A DNA stretch of 64,000 nt from Actinokineospora inagensis DSM 44258 (GCF_000482865.1 NZ_AXWW01000013.1:114790-178789); one strand, 5' to 3'. Counted from the stretch's first letter, positions 26,721 to 35,979 are shown. The notes: a model not told the origin generated them from the letters alone. Program-made: numbers and translations.

Positions 26721-26824
26721 CGACCGATGGCCGATCTGTGTCCGCGAAAAGCGCGGACGGGGTCGGTCGTCTTTGTATTGGGGGGCGACCCCCCAAACCC
26801 CCACGGTGCGGGGGGGGGGGGGGG
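26720..26824 (+). terminator. Two-hairpin element downstream of tRNA-Leu, with a G15 tract
   Basis: Nested stems: outer ACGACCGA (26720-26727) with TCGGTCGT (26763-26770); inner 7-bp GTCCGCG-AAAAG-CGCGGAC (26740-26758); then TTGGGGGG-CGA-CCCCCCAA (26778-26796) and ACCCCCACGGTGCGG running into 15 consecutive G (26810-26824). It is the counterpart of the element after tRNA-Ile. From 26825 to 26966 I see nothing else. Confidence 0.65.
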
Positions 26825-26966
26825 CGCGTTGGGTGCGGTGGCGTGCAGGTCCGCCACGGGTGGTTCTTCTCTTCTTCTCGTCTTCTTTGTGTGCTGAACC
26901 CTGGGTTGTTGGCGTGGGAGGGGTTTGGTCGAGGGGATGGTGTCGGAGAGAGAAGGGGTGGGGACT

Positions 26967-28349
26967 GTGCGTGAGTGGCGGGGTGTGGTTGCGGGTGGGG
27001 TTGGGGTGTTGCTGGTGCTCGGGGGTGCGGTGGGGGTGCCTGCGGCGGGGGCGGCGGCGGGAGTTGGGGCGGGGGGTGTGCGGATCAACGAGGTGGTGAC
27101 GACGGGGGATGTGAATGACTCCGTTGAGTTGTACAACGCGGGGACCTCGGGGGTGGATGTGTCGGGGTGGGTGTTGCGGGATGACCAGGACTCGTCGAAG
27201 TACAAGATCGCGGCGGGGACGGTGTTGGCGCCGGGGGCGTACCGGGCGTTTGACGTGCACGGGGCGTTCGGGTTGGGGGCGGCGGACGAGGCGCGGTTGT
27301 TCCTGGCGGATGGGGTGACGCTGGTGGACAGCTTCGGGTGGTCGGCGCACTCGGACGCGTCGTGGTCGAGGTGTGCGGATGGGGTGGGGGCGTTTCGGCA
27401 GGTCGACACCGTGACGTTGGGTGGGCAGAACGACTGTGTGGCGGCGTCGGCTTGGCCGGGGGGAGGGGCGGTGGCGACGGCGGATGCGGCGAATGTGTTC
27501 GGGTCGGATTTGAGTGGGTTGGTGGTGGACGGGAGTGTGCTGTGGGGGGCGCAGAACTCCGGGAAGTTGTGGCGGCTGGTGTCGAACGGGAGTGGGGGGT
27601 GGAAGCCGGACACGGCCAACGGGTGGGGGTCGGGGAAGGCGTTGCGGTTCCCGAGCGGGTCGGGGACGCCGGACGATGAAGGTGTCACCGTGACGGCGGC
27701 GGGGGCCTCGGGCGGCGTGTACGTGTCGAGTGAGCGGAACGCGGATTCGTCGGGGACGAGTCGGTTGTCGGTGCTGCGGTACGACGTCAGCGGGTCGGCG
27801 ACGACGTTGACGGCCGCGAAGGAGTGGAACCTGACGTCGGCGTTGCCCGCGGTGGGGTCGAACCTGGGGCTGGAGGGGATCACCTGGGTGCCGGACGCGA
27901 GCCTGACGGCGGCGGGGTTCCGCGACGAGTCCGGGGCGTCGTACAACCCGGCGAACTACGGGGCGCACACCGGTGGGGTGTTCTTCGTGGGTGTCGAGGG
28001 CACGGCGATGGTCTACGGGTTCGTGTTGCAGGACTCGGGGGCGTTCACGCGGGTGGCGTCGATCAGCAGCGGGATGGCGGGCGTGATGGAGCTGCAGTGG
28101 GAGCCGCAGGCATCGCGGTTGTGGGTCGTCTGCGACGACACGTGCGACGGGCAGCACCGGACGTTGCAGGTGAACGCGCTGGGCGTCTTCGCGACGACCG
28201 CTGTCTACAACCGTCCTAGTGGGATGGCCAATCTGAACAACGAGGGGTTCGCCCTCGGCGCGTGTGCGGCGGGGTCGAAACCGGTGTACTGGGCGGACGA
28301 CAGCAACGACAGCGGGCACGCGTTGCGGCGGGGCACCGTCAACTGCTGA
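26967..28349 (+). CDS. Secreted lamin-tail-domain protein with propeller-like C-terminus
   Basis: A 460-residue exported protein. The GTG at 26967 follows AGAAGGGG and gives a signal peptide ([28 protein letters not shown]). Residues about 35-160 form an LTD (lamin-tail) domain: [34 protein letters not shown] and [17 protein letters not shown]. The rest, with repeated [31 protein letters not shown] and [12 protein letters not shown], suggests a beta-propeller related to esterase-like phytase domains. LTD domains often accompany secreted nucleases or phosphatases; no catalytic motif is certain here. A strong hairpin follows. Confidence 0.8.
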   Translation: MREWRGVVAGGVGVLLVLGGAVGVPAAGAAAGVGAGGVRINEVVTTGDVNDSVELYNAGTSGVDVSGWVLRDDQDSSKYKIAAGTVLAPGAYRAFDVHGAFGLGAADEARLFLADGVTLVDSFGWSAHSDASWSRCADGVGAFRQVDTVTLGGQNDCVAASAWPGGGAVATADAANVFGSDLSGLVVDGSVLWGAQNSGKLWRLVSNGSGGWKPDTANGWGSGKALRFPSGSGTPDDEGVTVTAAGASGGVYVSSERNADSSGTSRLSVLRYDVSGSATTLTAAKEWNLTSALPAVGSNLGLEGITWVPDASLTAAGFRDESGASYNPANYGAHTGGVFFVGVEGTAMVYGFVLQDSGAFTRVASISSGMAGVMELQWEPQASRLWVVCDDTCDGQHRTLQVNALGVFATTAVYNRPSGMANLNNEGFALGACAAGSKPVYWADDSNDSGHALRRGTVNC

Positions 28350-28374
28350 GCCGTCAACTGCCGAGCCGGTCGCC

Positions 28375-28400
28375 GTGGCCCCGGTCGACGCCGGGGCCAC
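28375..28400. terminator. Terminator hairpin
   Basis: Perfect 10-bp stem GTGGCCCCGG / CCGGGGCCAC with a 6-nt loop, 25 nt after the LTD gene. The rest of 28401-28780 shows no gene; a second hairpin-prone stretch lies near 28700-28730. Confidence 0.75.
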
Positions 28401-28782
28401 CGGCCGCGCCGCGCGGCGGGGGCGGCCGTCCCACCCGGTCGTGGCGACGAGCGGTACCGCCTGACGGTGGTGGGTCGGCTGATTCCCGGGGTGGCGAATG
28501 GCCCATTTCCCACGACGAGGTTCGGGGGTAGTTGGTGGGTTGTTCGCGGGGGGCAGGAAGACGGGGAAATTGATCAGGTGAGCGGCTCGGGAACTGGTGG
28601 TGCCCGTGGTGCGTTGGGGACTGTGGGTGAGGGTGCGCGGCGTGCCGTGGGGGGTGGGGGTCACCCGGACGGCCGCACAGTCGGGGTGAAGTCGGGATGT
28701 CGGTCGTCGACCGGTTACCGACCGCTCGGCGCCGCCGGTCGCAGCGGAGCGGTTTTGGGGTCTTAAACATCCCTGCCTTGCT

Positions 28783-28801
28783 GGTACTCAATTGAAGTAC
28801 C
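28783..28801. promoter_or_regulatory. Palindromic operator candidate
   Basis: GGTACT-N7-AGTACC, a perfect 19-bp palindrome in an unusually AT-rich pocket, 74 bp upstream of the start of the next gene. It has the size of a dimeric repressor site. Confidence 0.45.
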
Positions 28802-28875
28802 AAATCGAACACGGCGGGGATCGGCACGCGGAGAAGGAGCGGCCGGCGCGCGGTGGTAGCGAAGGGCGGAAGTTC

Positions 28876-29499
28876 GTGACCGGCATTCCTGGGCGCACAG
28901 CGGTAACCGAGAGCCTCAAGGCACTGCCCGCGCAGCTCACCCCGCCGGTCGAGCTTCCCGCCGGGGTGCACGAGCTGGCGGTGGCCGCGGCCGGTGCGCT
29001 GGGGTGGTCGGGCACGGTGTTGCCGGAGATGACCCTGCACGGTCGCCGGGTGTGCCTGGTGGTGGACCTGAAGGCCGATGTGCACGCCGAGCGGATCTGC
29101 CTGGGCCAGGAGCCGGTGACCGACCGGGCGAGTGTGTCCACCTGGGCCTGGCCGGAGCTGCACGGTCGGGTGCCGGAGCCCGCGGTGCGGATCGTGGGGG
29201 CGATCGCGGTGGCCAGGCACTGGCGCACCGGTTTGGCGAACGCGGTCCCGTTCCTGCGCTACGGCGACGCGGCGATGGTGTTGCCGACGTCGGCCGTGTT
29301 GACGCACGACTACCTGGCGAACTGCCTGCCCCGCTCCCGCGCGTACGGCGTGGGGATCGTCAGCGCGGAGCCGGACGCGCGGGTGGAGGTCGACCTGCCG
29401 GGCCGCCAGGAGCGGGCCTACCCGGAGGTGGACGCCCTGTACCGCTGGGTGAGCGAGCTCGCATATGACCAGATCCTCGACGCGGCAGGCGTCTCCTGA
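28876..29499 (+). CDS. Conserved protein of unknown function
   Basis: A 207-residue soluble protein; GTG at 28876 follows GAAGGGCGG. It begins VTGIPGRTAVTESLKALPAQL and contains HGRRVCLVVDLKADVHAERICL, STWAWPELHGRVPEPAVRIV and PFLRYGDAAMVLPTSAVLTHDYLANC. There is no signal peptide or membrane segment and I recognise no family. It lies 2 bp upstream of the NAD(P)-binding gene, so the two form an operon. The upstream palindrome may control it. Confidence 0.7.
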   Translation: MTGIPGRTAVTESLKALPAQLTPPVELPAGVHELAVAAAGALGWSGTVLPEMTLHGRRVCLVVDLKADVHAERICLGQEPVTDRASVSTWAWPELHGRVPEPAVRIVGAIAVARHWRTGLANAVPFLRYGDAAMVLPTSAVLTHDYLANCLPRSRAYGVGIVSAEPDARVEVDLPGRQERAYPEVDALYRWVSELAYDQILDAAGVS

Positions 29500-29501
29500 G
29501 C

Positions 29502-30143
29502 ATGCGCCTGGTCATCGCCGGGGGGCACGGCAAGATCGCTCTGCTGGTGACCGGGCTTGCCGCCGCCCGCGGTGACACCGTGATCGGTGTGGTGCGCAAT
29601 CCCGATCACGTGCCGGACATCCGGTCGCACGGCGGTGATGGCGTGCTGCTGGACCTGGAAACCTCGACGCCGGAACAGATCGCGGCCGTGTTCGCAGGCG
29701 CGGATGCTGTCGTGTTCGCCGCGGGCGCCGGTCCGGGCAGTGGCTTGCAGCGCAAGGACACCGTGGACCGGGCGGCGGCCGTGCGCACGGCGGAGGCGGC
29801 GCAGCTCGCGGAAGTCCCGCGCTACCTGCAGATCAGCGCGATGGGCTTGGACCGGGTGGTCGAGGACGAGGTGTTCAACGCCTACCTGCGGGCCAAGGAC
29901 GCGGCGGAGCGTGACCTGCGGGCGCGCGATCTCGACTGGACGATCCTGCGGCCGGGCCGGTTGACCGACGATCCGGCCACCGGACGGGTGACCCTCGCGC
30001 CGTCCGTGGCGCGCGGCGAGGTTGCCCGCGCCGATGTCGCCGCCGTGGTCCTCGCGCTCCTCGATGAGCCGGGCAGTGTCGGCAAAACCCTGGAACTCGT
30101 CGGCGGTGATGTCCCGGTGGCGGCCGCGGTTCAGGCGATCTGA
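29502..30143 (+). CDS. NAD(P)-binding protein, atypical SDR
   Basis: A 213-residue Rossmann-fold protein of the atypical SDR (NAD(P)H-binding, YwnB/BVR-B-like) group: nucleotide site VIAGGHGKIALLV, DLETSTPEQIAAVFAGADAVVFAAGAG, LQISAMG, AYLRAKDAAE in the place of the YxxxK pair, and WTILRPGRLTDDP. It probably reduces or binds a small quinone or similar ligand. ATG lies 2 bp after the previous stop. Its last 13 bp overlap the convergent lactone-oxidase gene. Confidence 0.85.
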   Translation: MRLVIAGGHGKIALLVTGLAAARGDTVIGVVRNPDHVPDIRSHGGDGVLLDLETSTPEQIAAVFAGADAVVFAAGAGPGSGLQRKDTVDRAAAVRTAEAAQLAEVPRYLQISAMGLDRVVEDEVFNAYLRAKDAAERDLRARDLDWTILRPGRLTDDPATGRVTLAPSVARGEVARADVAAVVLALLDEPGSVGKTLELVGGDVPVAAAVQAI

Positions 30144-31453
30144 CCCAGAACCCGGTCGCAGTAAGGGTTCCGGAACCGGCCACCCGGGTCCACTTCGGAC
30201 CGGACGCGGCGGAAGTCGTCGAACCTCGGGTACCGCTCGCGCAACGCGTCCGCGTCGAGGGTGTGCATCTTGCCCCAGTGCGGGCGACCGCCGACCGCGC
30301 CGACGATCGACTCGAACAGGTCGAAGTACGCGCGGTACGGCATGCCCAGGTACTGGTGGATGGCGAGGTATGCGGAGTCCCGGTCGTATGCGGTGGAGAG
30401 CCAGATGTCGTCGCGGGCGGCGACGCGCACTTCGACCGGGAACATCACCGGTTCGGCCAAGCGGGGGACCTGGGCGCGGAGTTCGGTGAGCACATCGCCG
30501 AGGGAATCGCGCGGGATCGCGTACTCGGACTCGACAAAACGAACTCGTCTGCTGGTCACGAATACCTTGTGCGACACATCGCTGTACGTGCGCGGTGACA
30601 GCACGGCAGCCGAGAGCTTGTTCAGTGGTCGAACCAATGCCGGAATTGCCCTGCCGATCTTGCACAGCGCGCCGAACGCGGCGTTCTCCACGACCTCGTA
30701 CTCGAAGAATCGGCGCGCGCGGCCGAGTGGTTTCGGCTGTGCCCCGACCGGTAGGCGGTTGTTGCGCTTGGTCAGCGCATTGTGCCCGTAGGGGAACCAG
30801 TAGAACTCGAAGTGGTCGTTCTCGGCGCAGTTGGTGTCCAGGTTGGCCAGCACGTCGTCGAGCGGTTCGGGGCGTTCCTCGGCGGCGAGCGCGAACGCGG
30901 GTTCGGTGCGCAGGGTGATGGTGCTGATCACGCCGAGCGCGCCGAGGCCGATCCGGGCGGCGGCGAACAGGTCAGGTCGCTCGGTGGCCGAGCAGTGCGC
31001 GACCGTGCCGTCGGCCAGCACCAGTTCCAGGGCGCTGACCTGGGTGGCGATGCCGCCGAGCCGGGCGCCGGTGCCGTGCGTTCCGGTGGAGATCGCGCCG
31101 GAGACGGTCTGCGCGTCGATGTCGCCGAGGTTGGCCAGCGCCCGGCCGATGCCGTCGAGTGCGGTGTTCACCGCGGCGAGTCCGGTGCCGGAGCGGACGG
31201 TGACCTCGCCGGTGGTCTCGTCGGCGGCGACGATCCCGGTCCAGTGGGACAGGTCGAGCGCGATGTCGTGCGCGGCGCCGACGGCGGTGAACGAGTGGCC
31301 GCTGCCCCGGGCGCGCACGGTCTGCCCCCGGTCGGCCGCGTCGGTGATCGCCGCGCTGATCTCGTCGACGTCGCGGGGCGCGCGTACCTCGGTGGCGGTC
31401 GCGGTCTCGGTCCCGGCCCAGTTGCGCCAGGCGGGTGCGGCTGTCCCTGCCAT
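30131..31453 (-). CDS. FAD-dependent L-gulonolactone / D-arabinonolactone oxidase-type protein
   Basis: A 440-residue flavoprotein of the vanillyl-alcohol-oxidase fold. ATG at 31453 is preceded by GGAGG. The PP-loop RARGSGHSF and the SGAISTGTHGTG stretch bind FAD; the C-terminal ALO domain ends with PHWGKMHTLDADAL, where the HWGK motif contacts substrate and FAD. It oxidises an aldonolactone (gulono- or arabinono-1,4-lactone) with O2 or another acceptor. It is divergent from the PLP-dependent gene at 31525, a pairing seen in many actinomycetes. Confidence 0.9.
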   Translation of the reverse strand: MAGTAAPAWRNWAGTETATATEVRAPRDVDEISAAITDAADRGQTVRARGSGHSFTAVGAAHDIALDLSHWTGIVAADETTGEVTVRSGTGLAAVNTALDGIGRALANLGDIDAQTVSGAISTGTHGTGARLGGIATQVSALELVLADGTVAHCSATERPDLFAAARIGLGALGVISTITLRTEPAFALAAEERPEPLDDVLANLDTNCAENDHFEFYWFPYGHNALTKRNNRLPVGAQPKPLGRARRFFEYEVVENAAFGALCKIGRAIPALVRPLNKLSAAVLSPRTYSDVSHKVFVTSRRVRFVESEYAIPRDSLGDVLTELRAQVPRLAEPVMFPVEVRVAARDDIWLSTAYDRDSAYLAIHQYLGMPYRAYFDLFESIVGAVGGRPHWGKMHTLDADALRERYPRFDDFRRVRSEVDPGGRFRNPYCDRVLGQIA

Positions 31454-31478
31454 CGCTGCCTCCATACCGGAACGCTAG

Positions 31479-31493
31479 GTGAATCTGCTTCAC
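31479..31493. promoter_or_regulatory. Inverted repeat in a divergent promoter region
   Basis: GTGAA-N5-TTCAC lies in the 71-bp gap between two divergent starts, so one regulator could serve both genes. Confidence 0.35.
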
Positions 31494-31524
31494 ATTTCAA
31501 GACCGGATCGCGTACGGTTGACCC

Positions 31525-32730
31525 GTGTCCAGCACCCGCGACCGCCTCGACGCGGCGACCGAACACCTCGACCCACCGGTCGCCGTGGTCGACCTCGACG
31601 CCTTCGACCACAACGCCGCCGACCTGCTCCGCCGCGCCGACGGCCGCCCGATCCGGGTGGCGAGCAAGTCGGTGCGCTGCCGGTACCTGCTGGAACGGGT
31701 CCTGCGCCGACCCGGCTTCGCGGGCGTGATGAGCTACGCGTTGCCGGAAGCGCTGTGGTTGACCCGCGCCTGGACCGGGACCGACCTCGCCGACACCGAC
31801 ATCCTGGTCGCCTACCCGACCGTCGACCACTCGGCGCTGCGCGCCCTGGCCGCCGACGACGCGGCCCGCGCCCGGATCGCCATCATGGTCGACTCGGTGG
31901 CGCACCTCGACCTGGTCGACGCCGCCCTCGGCGCCGACCACCCGGAACTGCGGGTGTGCCTGGAACTCGACGTCTCCTGGCGCCCGCTCGGCCGACTGCA
32001 CATCGGCGCCCGCCGGTCACCGGTCTTCACCCCGGGACAAGCGGCGACCCTCGCGGCCGCGATCACCGCCCGACCGGGGTTCCGACTGGTGGGCGTCATG
32101 GGTTACGAGGGCCAGATCGCGGGCATGGGTGACGCGCCCGCGGGCAAACCCGTGCTGGGCGCGGCTCTCCAGTGGATGCAGCGGGGCTCCGCGAAGGAGT
32201 TGGTGCGACGGCGCGCGGCCGCGGTTCGCGCGGTGAAAGCCGTGTGCCCCTTGGAGTTCGTCAACGGCGGCGGCACCGGCAGCATCGAGGTGACCCGGGC
32301 CGACCCGTCGGTCACCGAGATCGCGGCGGGCTCCGGGCTGATCGGTCCCGGCCTGTTCGACGGCTACCGCCGGTTCACCCCCGAACCGGCCGTGCTGTTC
32401 GCCCTCCCCGTGGTTCGCCGCCCCACACCGGGAATCGCCACGCTGTTCAGCGGCGGCTACGTCGCGTCCGGACCGGCCAACCGCGACCGGCTCCCGATTC
32501 CCCAGTTCCCCCAAGGGTTGCGGCTGCTCACCGTGGAAGGCGCAGGCGAGGTGCAGACCCCGGTGACCGGTGCGGCGGCGGCCGGGCTGCGCGTCGGCGA
32601 CCGGGTGTGGCTGCGGCACGCCAAGGCGGGCGAGTTGGCCGAGCGCTTCACCGAGTACCACCTGATCGGTGGTGGTGTCGAGGGTCGCGCGGTCCCCACC
32701 TATCGCGGTGAGGGACACAGCTTCGGGTAG
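31525..32730 (+). CDS. PLP-dependent amino acid deaminase/aldolase (alanine racemase N-terminal fold)
   Basis: A 401-residue fold-type III PLP enzyme related to D-threonine aldolase and D-serine dehydratase (DSD1). The PLP lysine is in RVASKSVRC; further signatures are VVDLDAFDHNA at the start, LEFVNGGGTGSIE for phosphate binding, and C-terminal metal-site-like RVWLRHAKAGELAERFTEYHLI. It cleaves or deaminates a D-hydroxyamino acid; the exact substrate is not evident. GTG start. It is probably co-regulated with the divergent lactone oxidase. Confidence 0.85.
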   Translation: MSSTRDRLDAATEHLDPPVAVVDLDAFDHNAADLLRRADGRPIRVASKSVRCRYLLERVLRRPGFAGVMSYALPEALWLTRAWTGTDLADTDILVAYPTVDHSALRALAADDAARARIAIMVDSVAHLDLVDAALGADHPELRVCLELDVSWRPLGRLHIGARRSPVFTPGQAATLAAAITARPGFRLVGVMGYEGQIAGMGDAPAGKPVLGAALQWMQRGSAKELVRRRAAAVRAVKAVCPLEFVNGGGTGSIEVTRADPSVTEIAAGSGLIGPGLFDGYRRFTPEPAVLFALPVVRRPTPGIATLFSGGYVASGPANRDRLPIPQFPQGLRLLTVEGAGEVQTPVTGAAAAGLRVGDRVWLRHAKAGELAERFTEYHLIGGGVEGRAVPTYRGEGHSFG

Positions 32731-32751
32731 ACCGCGCGGTACCTCTCCCCG

Positions 32752-33390
32752 TCAGGCCCGTTCGGCTACCTGCCCCACGGCTTTCATCTGGCCGGACAGG
32801 TAGCTGCGCACCACCGTCTTCGCCTCGGCGATCACCGTCTCCTCCGGGAACAGCTTGCGCCGGAACGCCAGGTTCAGGATGCCGTCGGCGATCTCGTTGG
32901 CCACCGCGACCGGCAACCGGATGTCCTCGAACGGGATGCCGAACCGGTCGGCCAGGAACGAGGCCAGGTTCTCCGCGATCACCGTGTTGTTGTCCCGCTC
33001 GCCGTCGATCAGCCGCAGGTCCACCACGTCACCGAACCGGATCCGGCTGAACCCGGGCACCTCGCGGTACATCCGCACGTAGCTGTCGAAGATCAGGTCG
33101 GCGCCGTCCCACCAGTGCTCGAGGTGCGCCTCGTCCAGCCTGCCCGCGATCTCGGTCATGAAGTGGTCCAGGTTGCGCTGGGTCAACGCCTGCACGACCG
33201 CCCGCTTGTCCGGGAAGAACTGGTAGAGCGACCCGACCGCCACGCCTGCCCGTTCGGCGATGAGTGTGGTGGTCACCCCGTCGTAGCCGAGTTCGTCGAC
33301 CAACTCCGCACAGGCCTCGAGCATCCTCTGCACCCGCTTGGCGCTGCGCTGCTGCACCGGCTGGCGGCGGAGTGGGGTAGGGCTGGCCAC
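32752..33390 (-). CDS. TetR family transcriptional regulator
   Basis: A 212-residue repressor-type protein. GTG at 33390 after AGGAGG. The N-terminal HTH (SAKRVQRMLEACAELVDELG, VTTTLIAERAGVAVGSLYQFFPDKRAVVQAL) is typical; the helical C-terminal domain would bind a ligand. It stands alone, convergent with the PLP enzyme, with 253 bp of free DNA upstream, suggesting autoregulation. The target genes are not evident. Confidence 0.9.
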   Translation of the reverse strand: MASPTPLRRQPVQQRSAKRVQRMLEACAELVDELGYDGVTTTLIAERAGVAVGSLYQFFPDKRAVVQALTQRNLDHFMTEIAGRLDEAHLEHWWDGADLIFDSYVRMYREVPGFSRIRFGDVVDLRLIDGERDNNTVIAENLASFLADRFGIPFEDIRLPVAVANEIADGILNLAFRRKLFPEETVIAEAKTVVRSYLSGQMKAVGQVAERA

Positions 33391-33490
33391 AGCGTCTCCT
33401 CCTGATCGCTGACGTACATCTTGCCCGTCCAACGACTGAGGGAGACGCGCGAAATGGCCTGTGCACCACTTCCGGGAACGAGTTTCGCGA

Positions 33491-33506
33491 ACTACCCGCG
33501 AGTAGT
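33491..33506. promoter_or_regulatory. Inverted repeat upstream of the TetR gene
   Basis: ACTAC-N6-GTAGT, 101 bp upstream of the tetR-type start, a plausible self-operator. The rest of 33391-33643 shows nothing clear. Confidence 0.3.
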
Positions 33507-33643
33507 AAGGGGTTGGAGCCGCGGACCGATACCGGTAGGGGACGCGGAAAGCAACAGCAGCACCGGTCCGCGGAGTACGGGGGTCGGGTCGGCGACCCGG
33601 GTTCCGCTCCGTCCGGGGGAACGGCGGAACCCGGGCCGCCCGC

Positions 33644-33994
33644 TCAACGGGCGCCTGCCAGCCTGCGCGAGCGGCGCGAACCCGGCTCGCTCTTGCCGCG
33701 GCGCGGCGTGTGCTGCGGCGCGAGGCCACCGGCGACCAAGTGCTCGTAGGCGGCCCGCCACACCGAGCACGGCGCCTTCTGCTGCCGCCACCGGCTCGAG
33801 CACACCGGGCAGTTGCCCTTCTCGTCCGGCTCGTGCGCGGAGAGCATGGACCGCCAACCCTCGGTCAACCGCGGCAGCTCGGAGCGGGCCACCGACAGCA
33901 GCGAAGGGGCGTCCGCCCGCTTGGCCAGTTCGGTGAGCATGTCCAACCGCTCCCAGACGGCGCTGCGCAGGACCTGGCCGAGTATCTCGTCCAC
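33644..33994 (-). CDS. Small conserved protein with a Cys cluster
   Basis: A 116-residue protein from the GTG at 33994. The N-terminal half is helical (VDEILGQVLRSAVWERLDML, LAKRADAPSLLSVARSELPRL); a CPVCSSRWRQQKAPC cluster near residue 72 could bind zinc; the C-terminus is basic (RRGKSEPGSRRSRR). Family not recognised. It is 13 bp downstream of the next minus-strand gene, so the two are one transcript, divergent from the HTH-TPR regulator. Confidence 0.65.
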   Translation of the reverse strand: MDEILGQVLRSAVWERLDMLTELAKRADAPSLLSVARSELPRLTEGWRSMLSAHEPDEKGNCPVCSSRWRQQKAPCSVWRAAYEHLVAGGLAPQHTPRRGKSEPGSRRSRRLAGAR

Positions 33995-34007
33995 CTCAAC
34001 GTCACCG

Positions 34008-34352
34008 TTACCTTTCCGCCTGTTCGGCGGCTTCGCGGAGGGCGGTGCGCAGTTGGCCGAGTTGGCCGCTGGAGAGCACCGCCGTCTCACCGGGTGGCCC
34101 GACCAGGACCACCTTGTTCTTCTCCACGAGCACGGTGAGGCACCGGTCGCGGTTGATCACGTCACCACAGGCCACCCGCCACACCCGGCGCTCGCCCACC
34201 GAACCGGGCAACCCGCCGCGGAACAGTTCTCGGTGCGGGTCGACGGGCAGGGCCGGTGGGGAGGCGAGGTCAACGTGGGTCGTCTCGGCGCGCTCGTCCG
34301 CCCGCCGGGCGGGGACCGCCACCGGGCTCAAGACCGACCGGAGAAGTTCCAC
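34008..34352 (-). CDS. Small conserved protein, unknown function
   Basis: A 114-residue soluble protein beginning MELLRSVLSPVAVPARRADE. The C-terminal half (VACGDVINRDRCLTVLVEKNKVVLVGPPGETAVLSSGQLGQLRTALREA) looks like a compact alpha/beta fold. It is the first gene of a two-gene unit with the Cys-cluster protein and divergent from the HTH-TPR gene by 218 bp. No family recognised; adjacency suggests a regulatory link. Confidence 0.65.
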   Translation of the reverse strand: MELLRSVLSPVAVPARRADERAETTHVDLASPPALPVDPHRELFRGGLPGSVGERRVWRVACGDVINRDRCLTVLVEKNKVVLVGPPGETAVLSSGQLGQLRTALREAAEQAER

Positions 34353-34570
34353 GTTTCTCGGTTTCCCTCCGTGCTCGTACGCTTACCACGAACTACATTG
34401 AGGCGTGCGGAACGAGATTGGAGCGTCACAGCGCCGATCGGCGGTGGTTTCACGGTGAGCGGTCACGGAAGTTCGGTCGAGCCGATCAGGTTCGCCGATC
34501 CACCCTTCTCGCTGCCTGTGAAGTGCGCTTACTCTGCGGTTGACGCCCGGTTGAGGAGTGAGGGGGCGGA

Positions 34571-35941
34571 ATGAACTCGATCGGATCTTCGGGTTCTCCC
34601 ATTTCTTCGGACACGTGGGAGGAACCCGAGATGCGGGCCGCGCTCGCCGCGCGGGAGGTCAGTTCCGTGTACCGGCTGCTCCGCCGCACTGGCGTGTCGC
34701 AGCGCCAGATCGCGGCGATGACCGGCCAGTCGCAGTCCGAGGTGTCGGAGATCCTCAAGGGACGTCAGGTCATGGCCTACGACGTCCTCGCCAGGATCGC
34801 CGACGGGCTGGGTGTCCCTAGGGGATACATGGGTCTCGCCTACGACGAGGTCACCGCGGTTCGGGTGGCGGTGACGCGTGAGGCGTCACAGCCTGAGGAG
34901 AGCGAAGAGGTGAAGCGTCGGGAGTTCCTGGCACACGCGGCCGCCGTCACGGTGGGCGCGAACGTGCTGGGCAACAACTCCGGGTCGTGGGTCGCCAACC
35001 CCGTCCAAACCCCCGCGCCAGGTCGGATCGGCATCACCGACGTGCGCCAGGTTGAGGCGGCGACCAGGGCGTTGCGGTCGCTGGACTACCAGTACGGCGG
35101 GGGTTTCTGCCGCGACGCAGTGGTCGCGCAACTGTCCTGGGGTCAACAGATGCTCGGCGCGTCCGGGCCCGAACACGTCAAGCAGCGCCTGCACGTGGCG
35201 CTCGCCGACCTGCACAACCTGGCCGGGTGGACCTCGTTCGACATCGGTCTGACCGACTCGGCCCGCAACCACTTCGGCAAGGCGCTGGAGTTGGCGAAGG
35301 CGGGCAAGAGCGAGCCGCTGGTGGCCAACATCCTGTACCGGATGGGCCGGGTCTACCTGCACAAGGAGTCCCCGGACGACGCGCTGAAGATGTTCCAGCT
35401 CGGTCAGATCGCCGCCCAGGAATCGGGTTCGGAGTTGGCGGTCGCGGTGATCTGCGCCAACCAGGCCTGGGCGTACGCGCTGATGGGGCACAAGGACCAG
35501 ACCATGAAGCTGATCGGCCGGACCCGCGACGAGTTCGCCCGCGCCGACCACTCCAAGGCCGAGGACTGGGTGCGGTTCTTCAACGAGACCGACGTGTACG
35601 CCATGATCGGCACCGTGCACACGGTGTTGGCGCAGACCAGCGACCCGACGCACACGAAGTTCGCCATCCCGGCGCTGACCAAGGCGATCGACTCCTACGG
35701 CGACGACTACGCCCGCAGCCGGGCGTTCAACCTCAGCGCGTTGGCCACCAACCACATGTTGGAGGGCGACATCGACCACGGCGCCAAGGTGGGCCGCACG
35801 GCGGTGGAACTGGCCGAGACGTTGAAGTCGTCGCGGGTCCGGGACCGGTTGAAGCCGCTGCTCGACGAGGCGAGCAAGCGGCGCAACAACGCCGACGCGC
35901 GTGACCTCGCCGAGCAGATAATCAATCTCAGCGTGGCCTGA
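34571..35941 (+). CDS. HTH-TPR transcriptional regulator
   Basis: A 456-residue protein; ATG preceded by GAGGGGGCGG. An N-terminal Xre-like HTH (about 30-85: VSQRQIAAMTGQSQSEVSEILKGR, LARIADGLGVPRGYMGLAYDE) is joined through a linker containing KRREFLAHAAAVTVGANVLG, reminiscent of a Tat motif but internal, to TPR-like helices (residues 150-450, such as ANILYRMGRVYLHKESPDDALKMFQLGQIAAQ). This layout is typical of actinomycete pleiotropic regulators whose TPR part binds a ligand or partner. It is divergent from two small genes. Confidence 0.85.
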   Translation: MNSIGSSGSPISSDTWEEPEMRAALAAREVSSVYRLLRRTGVSQRQIAAMTGQSQSEVSEILKGRQVMAYDVLARIADGLGVPRGYMGLAYDEVTAVRVAVTREASQPEESEEVKRREFLAHAAAVTVGANVLGNNSGSWVANPVQTPAPGRIGITDVRQVEAATRALRSLDYQYGGGFCRDAVVAQLSWGQQMLGASGPEHVKQRLHVALADLHNLAGWTSFDIGLTDSARNHFGKALELAKAGKSEPLVANILYRMGRVYLHKESPDDALKMFQLGQIAAQESGSELAVAVICANQAWAYALMGHKDQTMKLIGRTRDEFARADHSKAEDWVRFFNETDVYAMIGTVHTVLAQTSDPTHTKFAIPALTKAIDSYGDDYARSRAFNLSALATNHMLEGDIDHGAKVGRTAVELAETLKSSRVRDRLKPLLDEASKRRNNADARDLAEQIINLSVA

Positions 35942-35979
35942 GCGCGGCGGCGCGGAGGTCATTGGGGTCGGGGGGACCG

